NCBI RefSeq assembly: GCF_024124745.1
Contig: NZ_JAMXRU010000012.1
Span: 1 to 54,257 of the forward strand
Reading direction: 5' to 3'
Length of the DNA stretch: 54,257 nt
Source: Aeromicrobium sp. CnD17-E
GTDB lineage: Bacteria; Actinomycetota; Actinomycetes; Propionibacteriales; Nocardioidaceae
Under the pieces are notes generated by a model that was given only the letters and a program-made list of their open reading frames with translations, was not told where the DNA came from and did not search any database. The position numbers and the translations under genes were made by a program. This document shows, piece after piece, positions 22,631 through 31,953 of the stretch (position 1 is its first letter; each line of letters opens with the position of its first letter).

Positions 22631-24295
22631 GTGCCGCACGTCGTCACCCAGGCGTGCTGTGGCGACGCCGCCTGTGCCTTCGCCTGTCCGGTCAACTGCA
22701 TCCACCCGACGCCCGACGAGCCCGACTTCGCCACGTCGGACATGGTCTACATCGACCCGCAGGCCTGCGTCGACTGCGGCGCGTGCGTCCGGGCGTGCCC
22801 CGTGGGCGCGATCAAGCCGGCGTCGCGGCTCACCCCCGACGAGCAGGTCTTCGTCGAGCTGAACGCGCTGTTCCACGCCGGGTCCGACGTCGGCAACGGC
22901 CTGGAGTCGCCCACCCGTCCGGCGCAGGCGCCCGTGCCGCCCGTCGTCCGGCTGCCGCCGGAGCGCCGGCTCGACGTCGCTGTAGTCGGCGCGGGCCCGG
23001 CCGCGCTGTACGCCGCCGACGAGCTCTTGAAGCAGCGTGGTGTGCGGGTGACGGTCGTCGACCGGCTCCCCACGCCGCACGGCCTCGTGCGCGCCGGCGT
23101 CGCGCCCGACCACCAGCACACGAAGGCCATCACCGACCTCTTCGCGCGCATCGAGGCGCAGCCCGGCTTCTCCTACGCCCTCGGCCTCGAGGTGGGCGTC
23201 GACGTCACCCACGAGCAGCTCCTGCAGCGCCACGACGCGGTCGTCTACGCCACGGGGGCCTCCGCCGACCGCCGCCTCGGGATCCCGGGGGAGGACCTGC
23301 CGGGCAACACCACCGCCACGGCGGTGGTCGCCTGGTACAACGGCCATCCCGACCACGTGGCCACCCCGATCGACCTCGACGCCGAGCGCACCGTGGTCGT
23401 CGGCAACGGCAACGTCGCCCTCGACGTCGCGCGCGTGCTGCTCAGCGACCCCGCGGAGCTGGCCCGCACCGACATCGCCGACCACGCCCTCGAGGCCCTG
23501 CGGACCAGCCGGCTGCGCTGCGTCGAGCTGGTCGCGCGACGCGGGCCCGCCCAGGCGGCCTTCACCGTGCCCGAGCTCGTCGGGCTGCTGCACCACCCCG
23601 ACGTCGACGTCGTCGTGCCGCAGCGCGACCTGCTCGACGGCGACGACGTGAAGATCCGCCTGCTGCGTGAGGGCACCACCGCCGAACCGGTCGAGGGACG
23701 TCGCCACGTGCTCCTGCGCTTCCTCGCCGCGCCGGTCGAGGTGCTGGGGGAGCGTGCGGTCACGGGGGTGCGCCTCACCCGCACCCGGCTGGAGACCGAC
23801 GTCGACGGCACCGTCCGGGCCGTGCCCACGGGCGAGCTCGACGACGTCGCCACCACGTCGGTCCTGCGCTCGGTCGGCTACCGCTCGACGCCCGTGCCCG
23901 GGGTGCCGTTCGACCCGGTGGCGCACCGCATCCCGAACGTCGGCGGGCGCGTGCTCGAGGCCCCCGGCGGCGCGCTCCTGCCGCGCACGTACGTCGTCGG
24001 GTGGGCCAAGCGCGGCCCCACCGGCTTCATCGGCACCAACAAGTCGTGCTCGCTGGAGACCGTCAACCACCTCCTCGCCGACGTCGCGCTCGGCCGGCTC
24101 GACCCCGAGCCGAACTCCGGGGCTCCCGGGCGGTCCGGCCGCGTGCAGGACCTCGCGGGGCTCGACCTGGACGCCTGGCGACGCCTCGACGCGCACGAGC
24201 GCGCCGCCGGACGCGAGCAGGGCCGTCCGCGTCGCAAGGTCGTCGACCGGGCACGGATGCTGGACGTCGTGAACGGTGTCGCCAGCGCTCGATAG
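22631..24295 (+). CDS. Ferredoxin-ferredoxin:NADP+ reductase fusion (FprB-like)
   Basis: 554 residues. Residues 1-65 form a seven- or eight-iron ferredoxin domain (CCGDAACAFACPVNCIHP and ACVDCGACVRACPVGAI). After a Pro-rich linker comes an adrenodoxin-reductase-like flavoprotein with FAD motif VVGAGPAALYAADELL and the NADP motif VVGNGNVALDVARVLL. GWAKRGPTGFIGTNK is the conserved C-terminal region near the flavin. The layout matches mycobacterial FprB (Rv0886). It would pass electrons from NADPH through FAD to its own Fe-S clusters and then to the upstream diiron oxygenase. The GTG start is 1 base after that gene's stop, so the two are translationally coupled. Its TAG stop is part of the pdxS -10 element. 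Confidence 0.92.
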   Translation: MPHVVTQACCGDAACAFACPVNCIHPTPDEPDFATSDMVYIDPQACVDCGACVRACPVGAIKPASRLTPDEQVFVELNALFHAGSDVGNGLESPTRPAQAPVPPVVRLPPERRLDVAVVGAGPAALYAADELLKQRGVRVTVVDRLPTPHGLVRAGVAPDHQHTKAITDLFARIEAQPGFSYALGLEVGVDVTHEQLLQRHDAVVYATGASADRRLGIPGEDLPGNTTATAVVAWYNGHPDHVATPIDLDAERTVVVGNGNVALDVARVLLSDPAELARTDIADHALEALRTSRLRCVELVARRGPAQAAFTVPELVGLLHHPDVDVVVPQRDLLDGDDVKIRLLREGTTAEPVEGRRHVLLRFLAAPVEVLGERAVTGVRLTRTRLETDVDGTVRAVPTGELDDVATTSVLRSVGYRSTPVPGVPFDPVAHRIPNVGGRVLEAPGGALLPRTYVVGWAKRGPTGFIGTNKSCSLETVNHLLADVALGRLDPEPNSGAPGRSGRVQDLAGLDLDAWRRLDAHERAAGREQGRPRRKVVDRARMLDVVNGVASAR

Positions 24296-24298
24296 ACT
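24293..24298 (+). promoter_or_regulatory. Leaderless -10 element of pdxS (TAGACT)
   Basis: TAGACT overlaps the stop codon of the upstream gene and ends 6 bases before the pdxS GTG at 24305. Confidence 0.55.
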
Positions 24299-24304
24299 GG
24301 AGCC

Positions 24305-25231
24305 GTGAGCACCCCGCAGACCTCCCCGACCCCCGACGGCACCAGCACCCCCAGCGTCGGCACGGCCCGCGTCAAGCGCGGCATGGCCGAGATGCTGAAG
24401 GGCGGCGTCATCATGGACGTCGTCGACGCCGACCAGGCGCGCATCGCCGAGGACGCCGGCGCCGTGGCCGTCATGGCGCTCGAGCGCGTCCCGGCCGACA
24501 TCCGTGCCCAGGGCGGCGTCGCGCGCATGAGCGACCCCGACCTCATCGACGGCATCATCGAGGCCGTCTCGATCCCGGTCATGGCGAAGGCGCGCATCGG
24601 CCACTTCGCCGAGGCGCAGGTGCTCCAGAGCCTCGGCGTCGACTACATCGACGAGTCCGAGGTCCTCACGCCGTCGGACTACGCCAACCACATCGACAAG
24701 TGGGCCTTCAACGTCCCGTTCGTCTGTGGTGCGACCAACCTCGGCGAGGCGCTGCGCCGGCTCACCGAGGGCGCGGCGTTCATCCGCTCCAAGGGCGAGG
24801 CCGGCACCGGTGACGTGTCCAACGCCGTCACGCACATCCGCAAGATCACCGGCGAGATCCGCCGCCTGCAGTCGCTGCGCGAGGACGAGCTGTACGTCGC
24901 GGCGAAGGAGCTGCAGGCGCCCTTCGAGCTGGTCAAGGAGGTCGCCGAGCTCGGCAAGCTGCCCGTCACCCTGTTCACCGCCGGCGGCATCGCCACGCCC
25001 GCCGACGCCGCGCTCGTCATGCAGCTCGGCTCCGAGGGCGTGTTCGTCGGCTCCGGCATCTTCAAGTCCGGCAACCCGCAGCAGCGCGCCGAGGCCATCG
25101 TCAAGGCCACGACGTTCTACGACGACCCCGACGTGGTCGCGAAGGTCTCCCGCGGTCTCGGCGAGGCGATGGTCGGCATCAACGTCGACGACATCCCCGA
25201 GCCGCACCGCCTCGCCGAGCGCGGCTGGTGA
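24305..25231 (+). CDS. pdxS: Pyridoxal 5'-phosphate synthase, lyase subunit PdxS
   Basis: 308 residues of the highly conserved PdxS/SNZ TIM barrel. Visible: [16 protein letters not shown] near the start, [10 protein letters not shown] with an active-site lysine, and [17 protein letters not shown] with the second catalytic lysine and the phosphate-binding glycines. It condenses ribose 5-phosphate, glyceraldehyde 3-phosphate and ammonia into PLP; ammonia comes from PdxT, encoded 323 bases downstream. PdxS forms a dodecamer in the cytoplasm. The GTG start is leaderless and a strong terminator follows. Confidence 0.97.
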   Translation: MSTPQTSPTPDGTSTPSVGTARVKRGMAEMLKGGVIMDVVDADQARIAEDAGAVAVMALERVPADIRAQGGVARMSDPDLIDGIIEAVSIPVMAKARIGHFAEAQVLQSLGVDYIDESEVLTPSDYANHIDKWAFNVPFVCGATNLGEALRRLTEGAAFIRSKGEAGTGDVSNAVTHIRKITGEIRRLQSLREDELYVAAKELQAPFELVKEVAELGKLPVTLFTAGGIATPADAALVMQLGSEGVFVGSGIFKSGNPQQRAEAIVKATTFYDDPDVVAKVSRGLGEAMVGINVDDIPEPHRLAERGW

Positions 25232-25253
25232 CGACTCCCGCACGACCCTGACC

Positions 25254-25281
25254 GAGGACCCGGCGCTGGCGCCGGGTCCTC
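25254..25281 (+). terminator. Intrinsic terminator of pdxS
   Basis: About 12-13-bp perfect stem (GAGGACCCGGCGC, 25254-25266, with 25269-25281) and a very short loop, 22 bases after the pdxS stop. Confidence 0.7.
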
Positions 25282-25554
25282 GCTCGTTCCCGGCCCCGGC
25301 GCTCGCGTGGCCCGGTCCGCACCGCCCCGGCGGGCGATGACCCGGGGCGCGCTAGGCTGACGTCGTCGCCCCGGGATGGAGTGCTCGGAGCGGCTTCAGG
25401 GACTGCGTCACCAGGCCGGTGCGTGCGGTCCCGACCCCAGACCCGATCGGGAGGGATGCCGTGAGGGAGCGGCGGGGGTGTGAGGCGCTCAGCGCCCGCC
25501 CCCGCCTGCTGGGTCCTCTCGGACGGCCCGCGACCGCGTCACTAGGCTGTCCCG
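25282..25554 (+). other. pdxS-pdxT spacer with possible small transcript
   Basis: After the pdxS terminator, TAGGCT (25353-25358) is a promoter-like element not followed by a convincing gene. A GC-rich hairpin with an 8-bp base stem GGCGGGGG/CCCCCGCC (25471-25478, 25499-25506) could end a transcript of about 140 bases. The pdxT promoter TAGGCT (25543-25548) comes next. No protein-like frame is present. Confidence 0.3.
25543..25548 (+). promoter_or_regulatory. Leaderless -10 element of pdxT (TAGGCT)
   Basis: TAGGCT ends 6 bases before the GTG at 25555. Confidence 0.5.
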
Positions 25555-26178
25555 GTGACCTCCCCGACCATCGGCGTCTTCGCCCTCCAGGGCGACGTCC
25601 GCGAGCACGTGCAGGCCCTCCAGGCGTTGGGGGCGGACGTCGTCGCCGTGCGTCGCGAGGAGGAGCTCGACCGGGTCGACGGCCTCGTGATCCCGGGCGG
25701 TGAGTCGACCACGATGATCAAGCTGGCCGACGTGTTCGGCGTGGCCGACGCGTTCCGCCGCCGGATCGCCGAGGGGCTGCCGACGTTCGGCACGTGCGCG
25801 GGCATGATCATGCTCGCCGACCGCATCGTCGACGGCGCCGACGGCCAGACCACGTTCGGCGGGCTCGACGTCACCGTGCGCCGCAACGCGTTCGGCCGCC
25901 AGGTCGACTCCTTCGAGGCGCAGGTGCCGTTCACGACCTTCCCGGACCCCGTCCACGCCGTGTTCATCCGGGCACCGTGGGTGGAGCAGGTCGGCCCCGA
26001 CGTCGAGGTGCTCGCCCGTGTCCCGGTCGTGCTGGACGCGGCGACGGGCGACGACGACGAGCGAGCCGATAGGATCGTCGCGGTCCGGCAGGGTGCCCTG
26101 CTCGCGACGTCGTTCCACCCGGAGGTGGGGGACGACCTCCGCCTGCACCGCCTGTTCCTGGACCTCGTGGACATGTAG
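25555..26178 (+). CDS. pdxT: Pyridoxal 5'-phosphate synthase, glutaminase subunit PdxT
   Basis: 207 residues of a class I glutamine amidotransferase. IPGGESTTM is the PdxT-specific glycine loop, [11 protein letters not shown] holds the nucleophile Cys, and [10 protein letters not shown] holds the His and Glu of the triad. It releases ammonia from glutamine and channels it to PdxS. The gene is usually adjacent to pdxS; here it has its own leaderless promoter after a 323-base spacer. The yebC start follows 41 bases after its stop. Confidence 0.96.
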   Translation: MTSPTIGVFALQGDVREHVQALQALGADVVAVRREEELDRVDGLVIPGGESTTMIKLADVFGVADAFRRRIAEGLPTFGTCAGMIMLADRIVDGADGQTTFGGLDVTVRRNAFGRQVDSFEAQVPFTTFPDPVHAVFIRAPWVEQVGPDVEVLARVPVVLDAATGDDDERADRIVAVRQGALLATSFHPEVGDDLRLHRLFLDLVDM

Positions 26179-26219
26179 GGATCCGCCACCTGCCGAGGTG
26201 GCGCGGAAAGGGGCACGGG

Positions 26220-26975
<756 letters not shown>

Positions 26976-27298
26976 TCTCGGGAGCCTTCTTGCGGGGGGC
27001 GTGGCTCGTTGCTGCGCTGCGTGCGCGGGGGTGTGACCTCGCTGGTGCGGTGCCTGCGGGGGTCCTGACCTGCTGCTGCGCTGCCTGCGCGGGCCTCGAC
27101 CGGCTGGAGCGCTGCCTGCGGTCGTCGTGACCTTGCTGGTGCGCTGCCTCGGCCTTCGCTGGGGGTGGTCTCCGAAAGGGCCTCGACCGGCAGCGGGCCT
27201 GGGGGTGGTTTCGGGTCTCGGGGTCTGGCTCAGCCCGTCCTTGACGCACGATTCTTCGTTTCTGCGTCCTCGGCCCACGGTTCTGCGTTTGCGCGTCC

Positions 27299-27352
27299 TA
27301 TCGGTGGATCTGCACCCGCAGGAGCGCTTCTGCGGTTGCAGATCCACCGATA
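27299..27352. repeat. Element B hairpin 1
   Basis: 23-bp arms (27299-27321 with 27330-27352) with one mismatch and loop GAGCGCTT. Shares the GGTGGATCTGCA stem core with the other copies but has its own paired extensions. Confidence 0.88.
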
Positions 27353-27369
27353 GAGGGGGCCGCGTCGGA

Positions 27370-27415
27370 AAGATTCTGCTTTCGCGTGGACCGTTCCACG
27401 CGAAAGCAGAATCTT
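27370..27415. repeat. Element B hairpin 2
   Basis: Perfect 21-bp arms (27370-27390 with 27395-27415) with a 4-base CCGT loop; stem sequence differs from copy C at several paired positions on both sides. Confidence 0.88.
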
Positions 27416-27666
27416 GCGTCCACCCCAGCACCGGCCCACAGCCCGAGACCCCAGACCAGCGCGGTCGCCGGCCACCCGGTCGAGGCCCTTTCGGAGACCA
27501 GACACAGCGAAGGCCCAGGCAGCGCAGCAGCACGCTTAGACCTCCTGCGGCAGCGCCGCAGCAGGTCGGGACCCCCGCCGGCAGCGCACCAGCAGGTCGA
27601 GCCCCCCTGCGGCAGCACCCCACCCGACCCCGGCGTGGCGTCCGGCGCGGCGTCGCGGCTGCGGGT

Positions 27667-27672
27667 TATCGT
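27667..27672 (+). promoter_or_regulatory. Leaderless -10 element of ruvC (TATCGT)
   Basis: TATCGT ends 6 bases before the ATG at 27679, just beyond repeat element B. Confidence 0.5.
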
Positions 27673-27678
27673 TCGAAC

Positions 27679-28221
27679 ATGCGTTCCCCCACGCGCGTGC
27701 TCGCGGTCGATCCCGGGCTGACGCGGCTCGGTCTCGGTGTCGTGCAGGGCTCCGTCGGTCGGCCGTTGGAGATGGTGCACGTCGACGTGCTGCGCACGCC
27801 GGCCGACCTCGACACCGCCCGGCGTCTGCACCGGCTGGAGCAGGGGCTCGAGGAGGCGGTGCGGCTGCACCGGCCGCACGTCGTGGCCGTCGAGCGGGTG
27901 TTCAGCCAGAGCAACGTCAGCACCGTCATGGGCACCGCGCAGGCGAGCGCGGTCGCGATGCTCGTGGCCGCCCGGCACGGGGTCGACGTCAAGCTGCACA
28001 CGCCCAGCGAGGTCAAGGCGGCCGTCACGGGCAGCGGGCGCGCCGACAAGGCGCAGGTGGCGGCCATGGTGGTGCGGCTGCTGCGTCTCGCGGAGGCGCC
28101 CAAGCCGGTCGACGCCACCGACGCGCTCGCCCTGGCCATCTGCCAGATCTGGCGTGGCGGCGCGCAGAACCGTCTGCAGCAGGCCCACGCCGCTGCCCAG
28201 CGCAAGGAGTCCCTCCGGTGA
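27679..28221 (+). CDS. ruvC: Holliday junction endodeoxyribonuclease RuvC
   Basis: 180 residues. Catalytic acidic residues of the RNase H-like fold are visible: D11 in [11 protein letters not shown], Glu in [11 protein letters not shown], and the Asp pair region in [15 protein letters not shown]. It cuts Holliday junctions symmetrically as a dimer, guided by RuvAB. The open frame extends upstream into repeat element B, but the ATG at 27679 is supported by the family start and a leaderless promoter. Its TGA overlaps the ruvA GTG. Confidence 0.96.
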   Translation: MRSPTRVLAVDPGLTRLGLGVVQGSVGRPLEMVHVDVLRTPADLDTARRLHRLEQGLEEAVRLHRPHVVAVERVFSQSNVSTVMGTAQASAVAMLVAARHGVDVKLHTPSEVKAAVTGSGRADKAQVAAMVVRLLRLAEAPKPVDATDALALAICQIWRGGAQNRLQQAHAAAQRKESLR

Positions 28222-28811
28222 TCGCCCACGTCCGCGGCCAGGTGGCCGCCCTCTCGCTCGACTCCGCCGTCATCGACGTGGCCGGCCTCGGCCACCTCGT
28301 GCACTGCACGCCCGGCACCATCGCCCGGCTGCGGCTGGGGGAGCAGGCCCAGCTCGCCACCACGCTGGTCGTCCGCGAGGACTCCCTGACCCTCTACGGG
28401 TTCGCCGACGCCGACGAGCGCGACATGTTCCTGCTGGTGCAGACCGCCAGCGGCATCGGGCCCAAGGTCGCGCTCGCGATGCTCGCCGTCCTCGCCCCCG
28501 ACCGGCTGCGTCGCGCCATCGCCGAGTCCGACCACGCGGTGCTCACGTCGGTGCCCGGCATCGGCCGCAAGGGCGCCGAGCGGATCGTCGTCGAGCTGAA
28601 GGACCGCGTCGGCCCGGCACCCGTCGCGACGTCCGGCGGCACCGGTGGAGGCGAACCGTGGCGGGCGCAGGTGCTCGAGGCGCTGCAGAGCCTCGGCTGG
28701 TCCTCGCGCGACGCCGAGCGCGCCATCGACGCCGTGGCCGACTCCGCGGGCGACGAGCCCGACGTCGGCCAGCTGCTGCGCCTCGCCCTGCGATCCCTGT
28801 CGAAGGCGTGA
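28218..28811 (+). CDS. ruvA: Holliday junction DNA helicase subunit RuvA
   Basis: 197 residues: OB-fold N-terminus ([20 protein letters not shown]), helix-hairpin-helix motifs ([18 protein letters not shown] and [20 protein letters not shown]), and a C-terminal UBA-like domain ([18 protein letters not shown]) that contacts RuvB. It binds four-way junctions as a tetramer. The GTG start overlaps the ruvC stop (GTGA), and its own stop overlaps the ruvB start in the same way. Confidence 0.96.
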   Translation: MIAHVRGQVAALSLDSAVIDVAGLGHLVHCTPGTIARLRLGEQAQLATTLVVREDSLTLYGFADADERDMFLLVQTASGIGPKVALAMLAVLAPDRLRRAIAESDHAVLTSVPGIGRKGAERIVVELKDRVGPAPVATSGGTGGGEPWRAQVLEALQSLGWSSRDAERAIDAVADSAGDEPDVGQLLRLALRSLSKA

Positions 28812-29872
28812 GCGGCGTGCACGACGAGTACCGCGACTCCTTCACCGACCTCGACGCCGTCCTCGCCGAGGCCACGCCCGACGACCGCGCCTTCGACGCC
28901 GCCCTGCGCCCGCGCACCCTCGAGGAGCTGGTCGGCCAGGAGCGGGTCCGCGAGCAGCTCTCGCTCGTGCTCGAGGCCGCGCAGCAGCGAGGCCGCACAC
29001 CCGACCACGTCCTGCTCTCCGGTCCTCCCGGCCTGGGCAAGACCACGATCGCGATGATCATCGCCCACCAGCTCGGCGCGCACCTGCGCCTCACCAGCGG
29101 TCCCGCCATCCAGCACGCGGGCGACCTCGCCGCGATCCTGTCCGGTGTCGACGAGGGCGACGTCCTCTTCATCGACGAGATCCACCGCATGTCGCGGCCC
29201 GCCGAGGAGCTGCTGTACATGGCGATGGAGGACTTCCGGGTCGACGTCGTCGTCGGCAAGGGCCCGGGCGCGACGGCGATCCCGCTCGAGATCCCGCCGT
29301 TCACCGTCGTCGGCGCCACCACCCGCGCAGGGCTCCTGCCCGGGCCGCTGCGCGACCGGTTCGGCTTCACCGCCCAGCTCGACTACTACGAGGCCGCCGA
29401 GCTGCAACGCATCGTCGAACGCTCCGCCCGGCTGCTCGACCTCACCATCTCCGACGACGGCGCCCGCGAGATCGCCTCCCGCTCCCGCGGGACCCCGCGC
29501 ATCGCCAACCGGCTGCTGCGTCGCGTCCGCGACTACGCGCAGGTGCGCGGCGACGGCACCGTCGGCCACCCCGAGGCGCGCAAGGCCCTCGCCCTGTACG
29601 AGGTCGACGACCTCGGGCTCGACCGGCTCGACCGTGCCGTGCTGCAGGCGCTCTGCGGCAGCTTCGGCGGGGGACCGGTCGGCATCAGCACGCTCGCCGT
29701 CGCCGTCGGTGAGGAGCGCGAGACCGTCGAGGAGCTCGCCGAGCCCTTCCTCGTCCGGCTCGGCTTCCTCGCGCGCACGCCGCGCGGTCGGATCGCGACC
29801 CCCGCCGCCTGGCGTCACCTCGGGCTCGCCGCACCGGCCGACCCGGCGCAGCTCCCGCTCGACGACGCCTAA
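28808..29872 (+). CDS. ruvB: Holliday junction branch-migration ATPase RuvB
   Basis: 354 residues. AAA+ ATPase with Walker [10 protein letters not shown], Walker B FIDEIHRM, the RuvB beta-hairpin region, sensor 1 (GATTRAGLL) and a C-terminal winged helix ([17 protein letters not shown]). It drives branch migration with RuvA. The start is a GTG that overlaps the ruvA TGA; the upstream frame belongs to other genes' shadow. A 156-base spacer separates it from yajC. Confidence 0.96.
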   Translation: MSGVHDEYRDSFTDLDAVLAEATPDDRAFDAALRPRTLEELVGQERVREQLSLVLEAAQQRGRTPDHVLLSGPPGLGKTTIAMIIAHQLGAHLRLTSGPAIQHAGDLAAILSGVDEGDVLFIDEIHRMSRPAEELLYMAMEDFRVDVVVGKGPGATAIPLEIPPFTVVGATTRAGLLPGPLRDRFGFTAQLDYYEAAELQRIVERSARLLDLTISDDGAREIASRSRGTPRIANRLLRRVRDYAQVRGDGTVGHPEARKALALYEVDDLGLDRLDRAVLQALCGSFGGGPVGISTLAVAVGEERETVEELAEPFLVRLGFLARTPRGRIATPAAWRHLGLAAPADPAQLPLDDA

Positions 29873-29959
29873 CCACGGCGCGTCCACGACGGGGCAGACG
29901 TCCGTCCCGACACGCCCTCGTGGAAGCATGAGAAGGGCCACGGTGCTTGGTTGCGTGTC

Positions 29960-30028
29960 TAAACTTCCTCCTGGCCCTGAGCCAGGTCCGCCCTGCGGAC
30001 GACATCCCACCCTGACGGAGCATCTCCC
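29960..30028 (+). promoter_or_regulatory. yajC promoter and structured leader
   Basis: TAAACT (29960-29965) is a -10-like element. The following leader has two small hairpins (CTGGC...GCCAG and GTCCGC...GCGGAC) and a GGAG Shine-Dalgarno before the GTG at 30029, so this is one of the few leadered genes in the window. Confidence 0.4.
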
Positions 30029-30322
30029 GTGACCGACCTCTACAGCCTCCTGCCGATCGTCCTGCTGCTCGTGATCTTCTACCTGCTGGTCATGCGACCG
30101 GCGCGGGCGCGGCAGAAGGACTACCAGAACACCCAGGCCGCCCTCGAGCCCGGTCGTCGTGTCATGCTCGCCAGCGGCATCTACGGCGAGCTCGTCTCCC
30201 TCGGCGACGTCGAGGCCGAGCTGCGCATCGCCCCGGACACCGTGATCACCGTCAACCGCCAGGCCGTCGCGAAGGTCGCCGACCCGAGCCCGACCCCCGA
30301 ACCCGAGAGCCCGAACGACTGA
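30029..30322 (+). CDS. yajC: Sec translocon accessory protein YajC
   Basis: 97 residues: one N-terminal membrane helix (LPIVLLLVIFYLLVMRPARA), then the cytoplasmic YajC domain with PGRRVMLASGIYGELVSLGD, the family's glycine-containing core. It associates with SecDF at the inner membrane. Its TGA overlaps the secD ATG (TGATG), so translation is coupled. Confidence 0.95.
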   Translation: MTDLYSLLPIVLLLVIFYLLVMRPARARQKDYQNTQAALEPGRRVMLASGIYGELVSLGDVEAELRIAPDTVITVNRQAVAKVADPSPTPEPESPND

Positions 30323-31953
30323 TGGCCAGACCTGCGCCCCGACCCGGGACCCCGCGTCCTCGTCGCACCCTCCTGCTGTTCCTCGCGCTGGTCGTGGCGC
30401 TCTACGGCCTGCTCGTCGGCGTCGACCTGAAGCACGACGACGGTGCCGTCTGGAAGCCGCGCCTCGGCCTCGACCTCCAGGGCGGCACCCGCATCACCCT
30501 CCAGGCCGAGGCCTCGTCGGGCGACGTGACGCCGGAGAAGCTGCGCGAGGCGCGCGACATCATCGACCAGCGCGTCAACGCCACGGGCGTGTCGGAGGCC
30601 GAGGTCACCACCCAGGGCGGCAACCAGGTCATCATCGAGATCCCCGGCGAGCGCCGCGGCAACATCGTCGACCAGGTCGGCAAGACGGCCCAGCTGCGCT
30701 TCCGGCTCGTCTGGGCCCAGGCGCAGGGCGCCACGGGCCAGCCGCTCGACGACGCGGCGCGCGCGAAGGCCGAGAAGGCGGTGTCAGCGGTCGACTGGAC
30801 CAAGCTGTCGCTCGACCAGATGATCGCCGCCGAGACCGACTCGCCGGCCACCCTGCCGAAGCAGTACTCCGACGGCGTCGCCGCGCTGCAGCAGCTGGCC
30901 GCCGGGTTCCAGTGCTCCCCGGACGGCAACCAGGTCGAGGACGTGCCCAGTCGGCCGCTCGTCACCTGCGACCCGACCAACGGGCAGGTCTTCGTCCTCA
31001 GCCCCTCCGTGATCGAGGGCTCGCAGGTCAAGAAGGCCGAGCAGGTCTACGACAGCCAGCGGTCGCAGTGGGTCGTCTCCATCGCGATGCGCGACGCCGG
31101 CTCCAAGGTGTTCGACGCCGTCACCACCGCGCTCACCCCGCAGCAGAAGAGCTTCGCGATCGTCCTCGACGGCGAGGTGCTCAGCGCGCCGACGTCGCAG
31201 GCGGTCATCCGCAACGGGCAGTCCCAGATCCAGGGCAGCTTCACGTCGACGTCGTCCAAGGCGCTCGCCAACCAGCTCACCTACGGTGCGCTGCCCCTGA
31301 CCTTCAAGGTCAACGGCGTCTCCGTGGAGGGTCCGTCGCTCGCGGGCAGCCAGCTGCAGGCCGGTCTGCTTGCCGGCGGCGTGGGTCTCGTGCTCGTCAT
31401 GGGCTACCTGCTGCTCTACTACCGGGGCCTCGGCCTCGTGGCCATCGGCTCGCTGCTCATGGCCGCCGCCGTCAGCTACGCCATGGTCCTGCTGCTCGGG
31501 CAGTCGCTCGGCTTCACGCTGACGCTGCCCGGCATCGCGGGCCTGATCGTCGCGATCGGCATCACCGCCGACTCCTTCATCGTCCTCTTCGAACGCATCC
31601 GCGACGAGGTGCGCGACGGCAAGTCGCTGCGCCTGGCGGTCGAGTCGGGGTGGGACCGCGCCCGGCGCACCATCCTGGCGGCCGACGGCGTCTCGCTGCT
31701 CGCCGCGGTGATCCTGTTCATCTTCGCGATCGGCGTGGTGCGCGGGTTCGCGTTCGCGCTCGGCCTGACGACGATCATCGACGTCATCGTCGTGTTCCTG
31801 TTCACCAAGCCGCTGATGTCGCTGCTCGCCAGCACGAGATTCTTCGGCAAGGGGCACAAGCTCTCCGGCTTCGACGCCGCCCACCTCGGCATCGGTGAGC
31901 GTGCCGTCGACCAGTCCGGGCCCGCCCGGACCCGCACGGGAGGACGCGCCTGA
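30322..31953 (+). CDS. secD: Protein translocase subunit SecD
   Basis: 543 residues. TM1 near residues 14-32, then the large periplasmic-side P1 domain beginning LGLDLQGGTRITLQ, then five more membrane helices in the RND-type half (LPGIAGLIVAIGITADSFIV with the conserved D/T-rich motif). It uses the proton motive force with SecF to pull secreted proteins across the membrane. The P1 domain contains an extra low-complexity stretch compared with short SecD proteins, which is common in actinobacteria. Overlaps yajC and secF by one base each. Confidence 0.95.
   Translation: MARPAPRPGTPRPRRTLLLFLALVVALYGLLVGVDLKHDDGAVWKPRLGLDLQGGTRITLQAEASSGDVTPEKLREARDIIDQRVNATGVSEAEVTTQGGNQVIIEIPGERRGNIVDQVGKTAQLRFRLVWAQAQGATGQPLDDAARAKAEKAVSAVDWTKLSLDQMIAAETDSPATLPKQYSDGVAALQQLAAGFQCSPDGNQVEDVPSRPLVTCDPTNGQVFVLSPSVIEGSQVKKAEQVYDSQRSQWVVSIAMRDAGSKVFDAVTTALTPQQKSFAIVLDGEVLSAPTSQAVIRNGQSQIQGSFTSTSSKALANQLTYGALPLTFKVNGVSVEGPSLAGSQLQAGLLAGGVGLVLVMGYLLLYYRGLGLVAIGSLLMAAAVSYAMVLLLGQSLGFTLTLPGIAGLIVAIGITADSFIVLFERIRDEVRDGKSLRLAVESGWDRARRTILAADGVSLLAAVILFIFAIGVVRGFAFALGLTTIIDVIVVFLFTKPLMSLLASTRFFGKGHKLSGFDAAHLGIGERAVDQSGPARTRTGGRA

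Larger units (their letters stand above)
27005..27625. repeat. Dispersed quasi-palindromic element, copy B
   Basis: The clearest copy, between yebC and ruvC. Left array: units with TGCGCTG-like cores at 27013, 27046, 27077, 27108 and 27140 (spacing 31-33). A perfect 25-bp inverted repeat then frames the core (27166-27190 with 27476-27500), and the palindrome extends outward with few mismatches into the arrays. Core: hairpin 1 (27299-27352) and hairpin 2 (27370-27415). Right array: CAGCGC-like units at 27520, 27551, 27582 and 27613 (spacing exactly 31), the reverse complement of the left units. It lacks the ACGGGATCCCGT segment found in A and C. Confidence 0.88.

Noticed and set aside
25375-25482. 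35-codon plus-strand frame starting MECSERLQGLRHQ in the pdxS-pdxT spacer
   Set aside because: No Shine-Dalgarno, no leaderless spacing to the upstream TAGGCT, and no protein-like composition.
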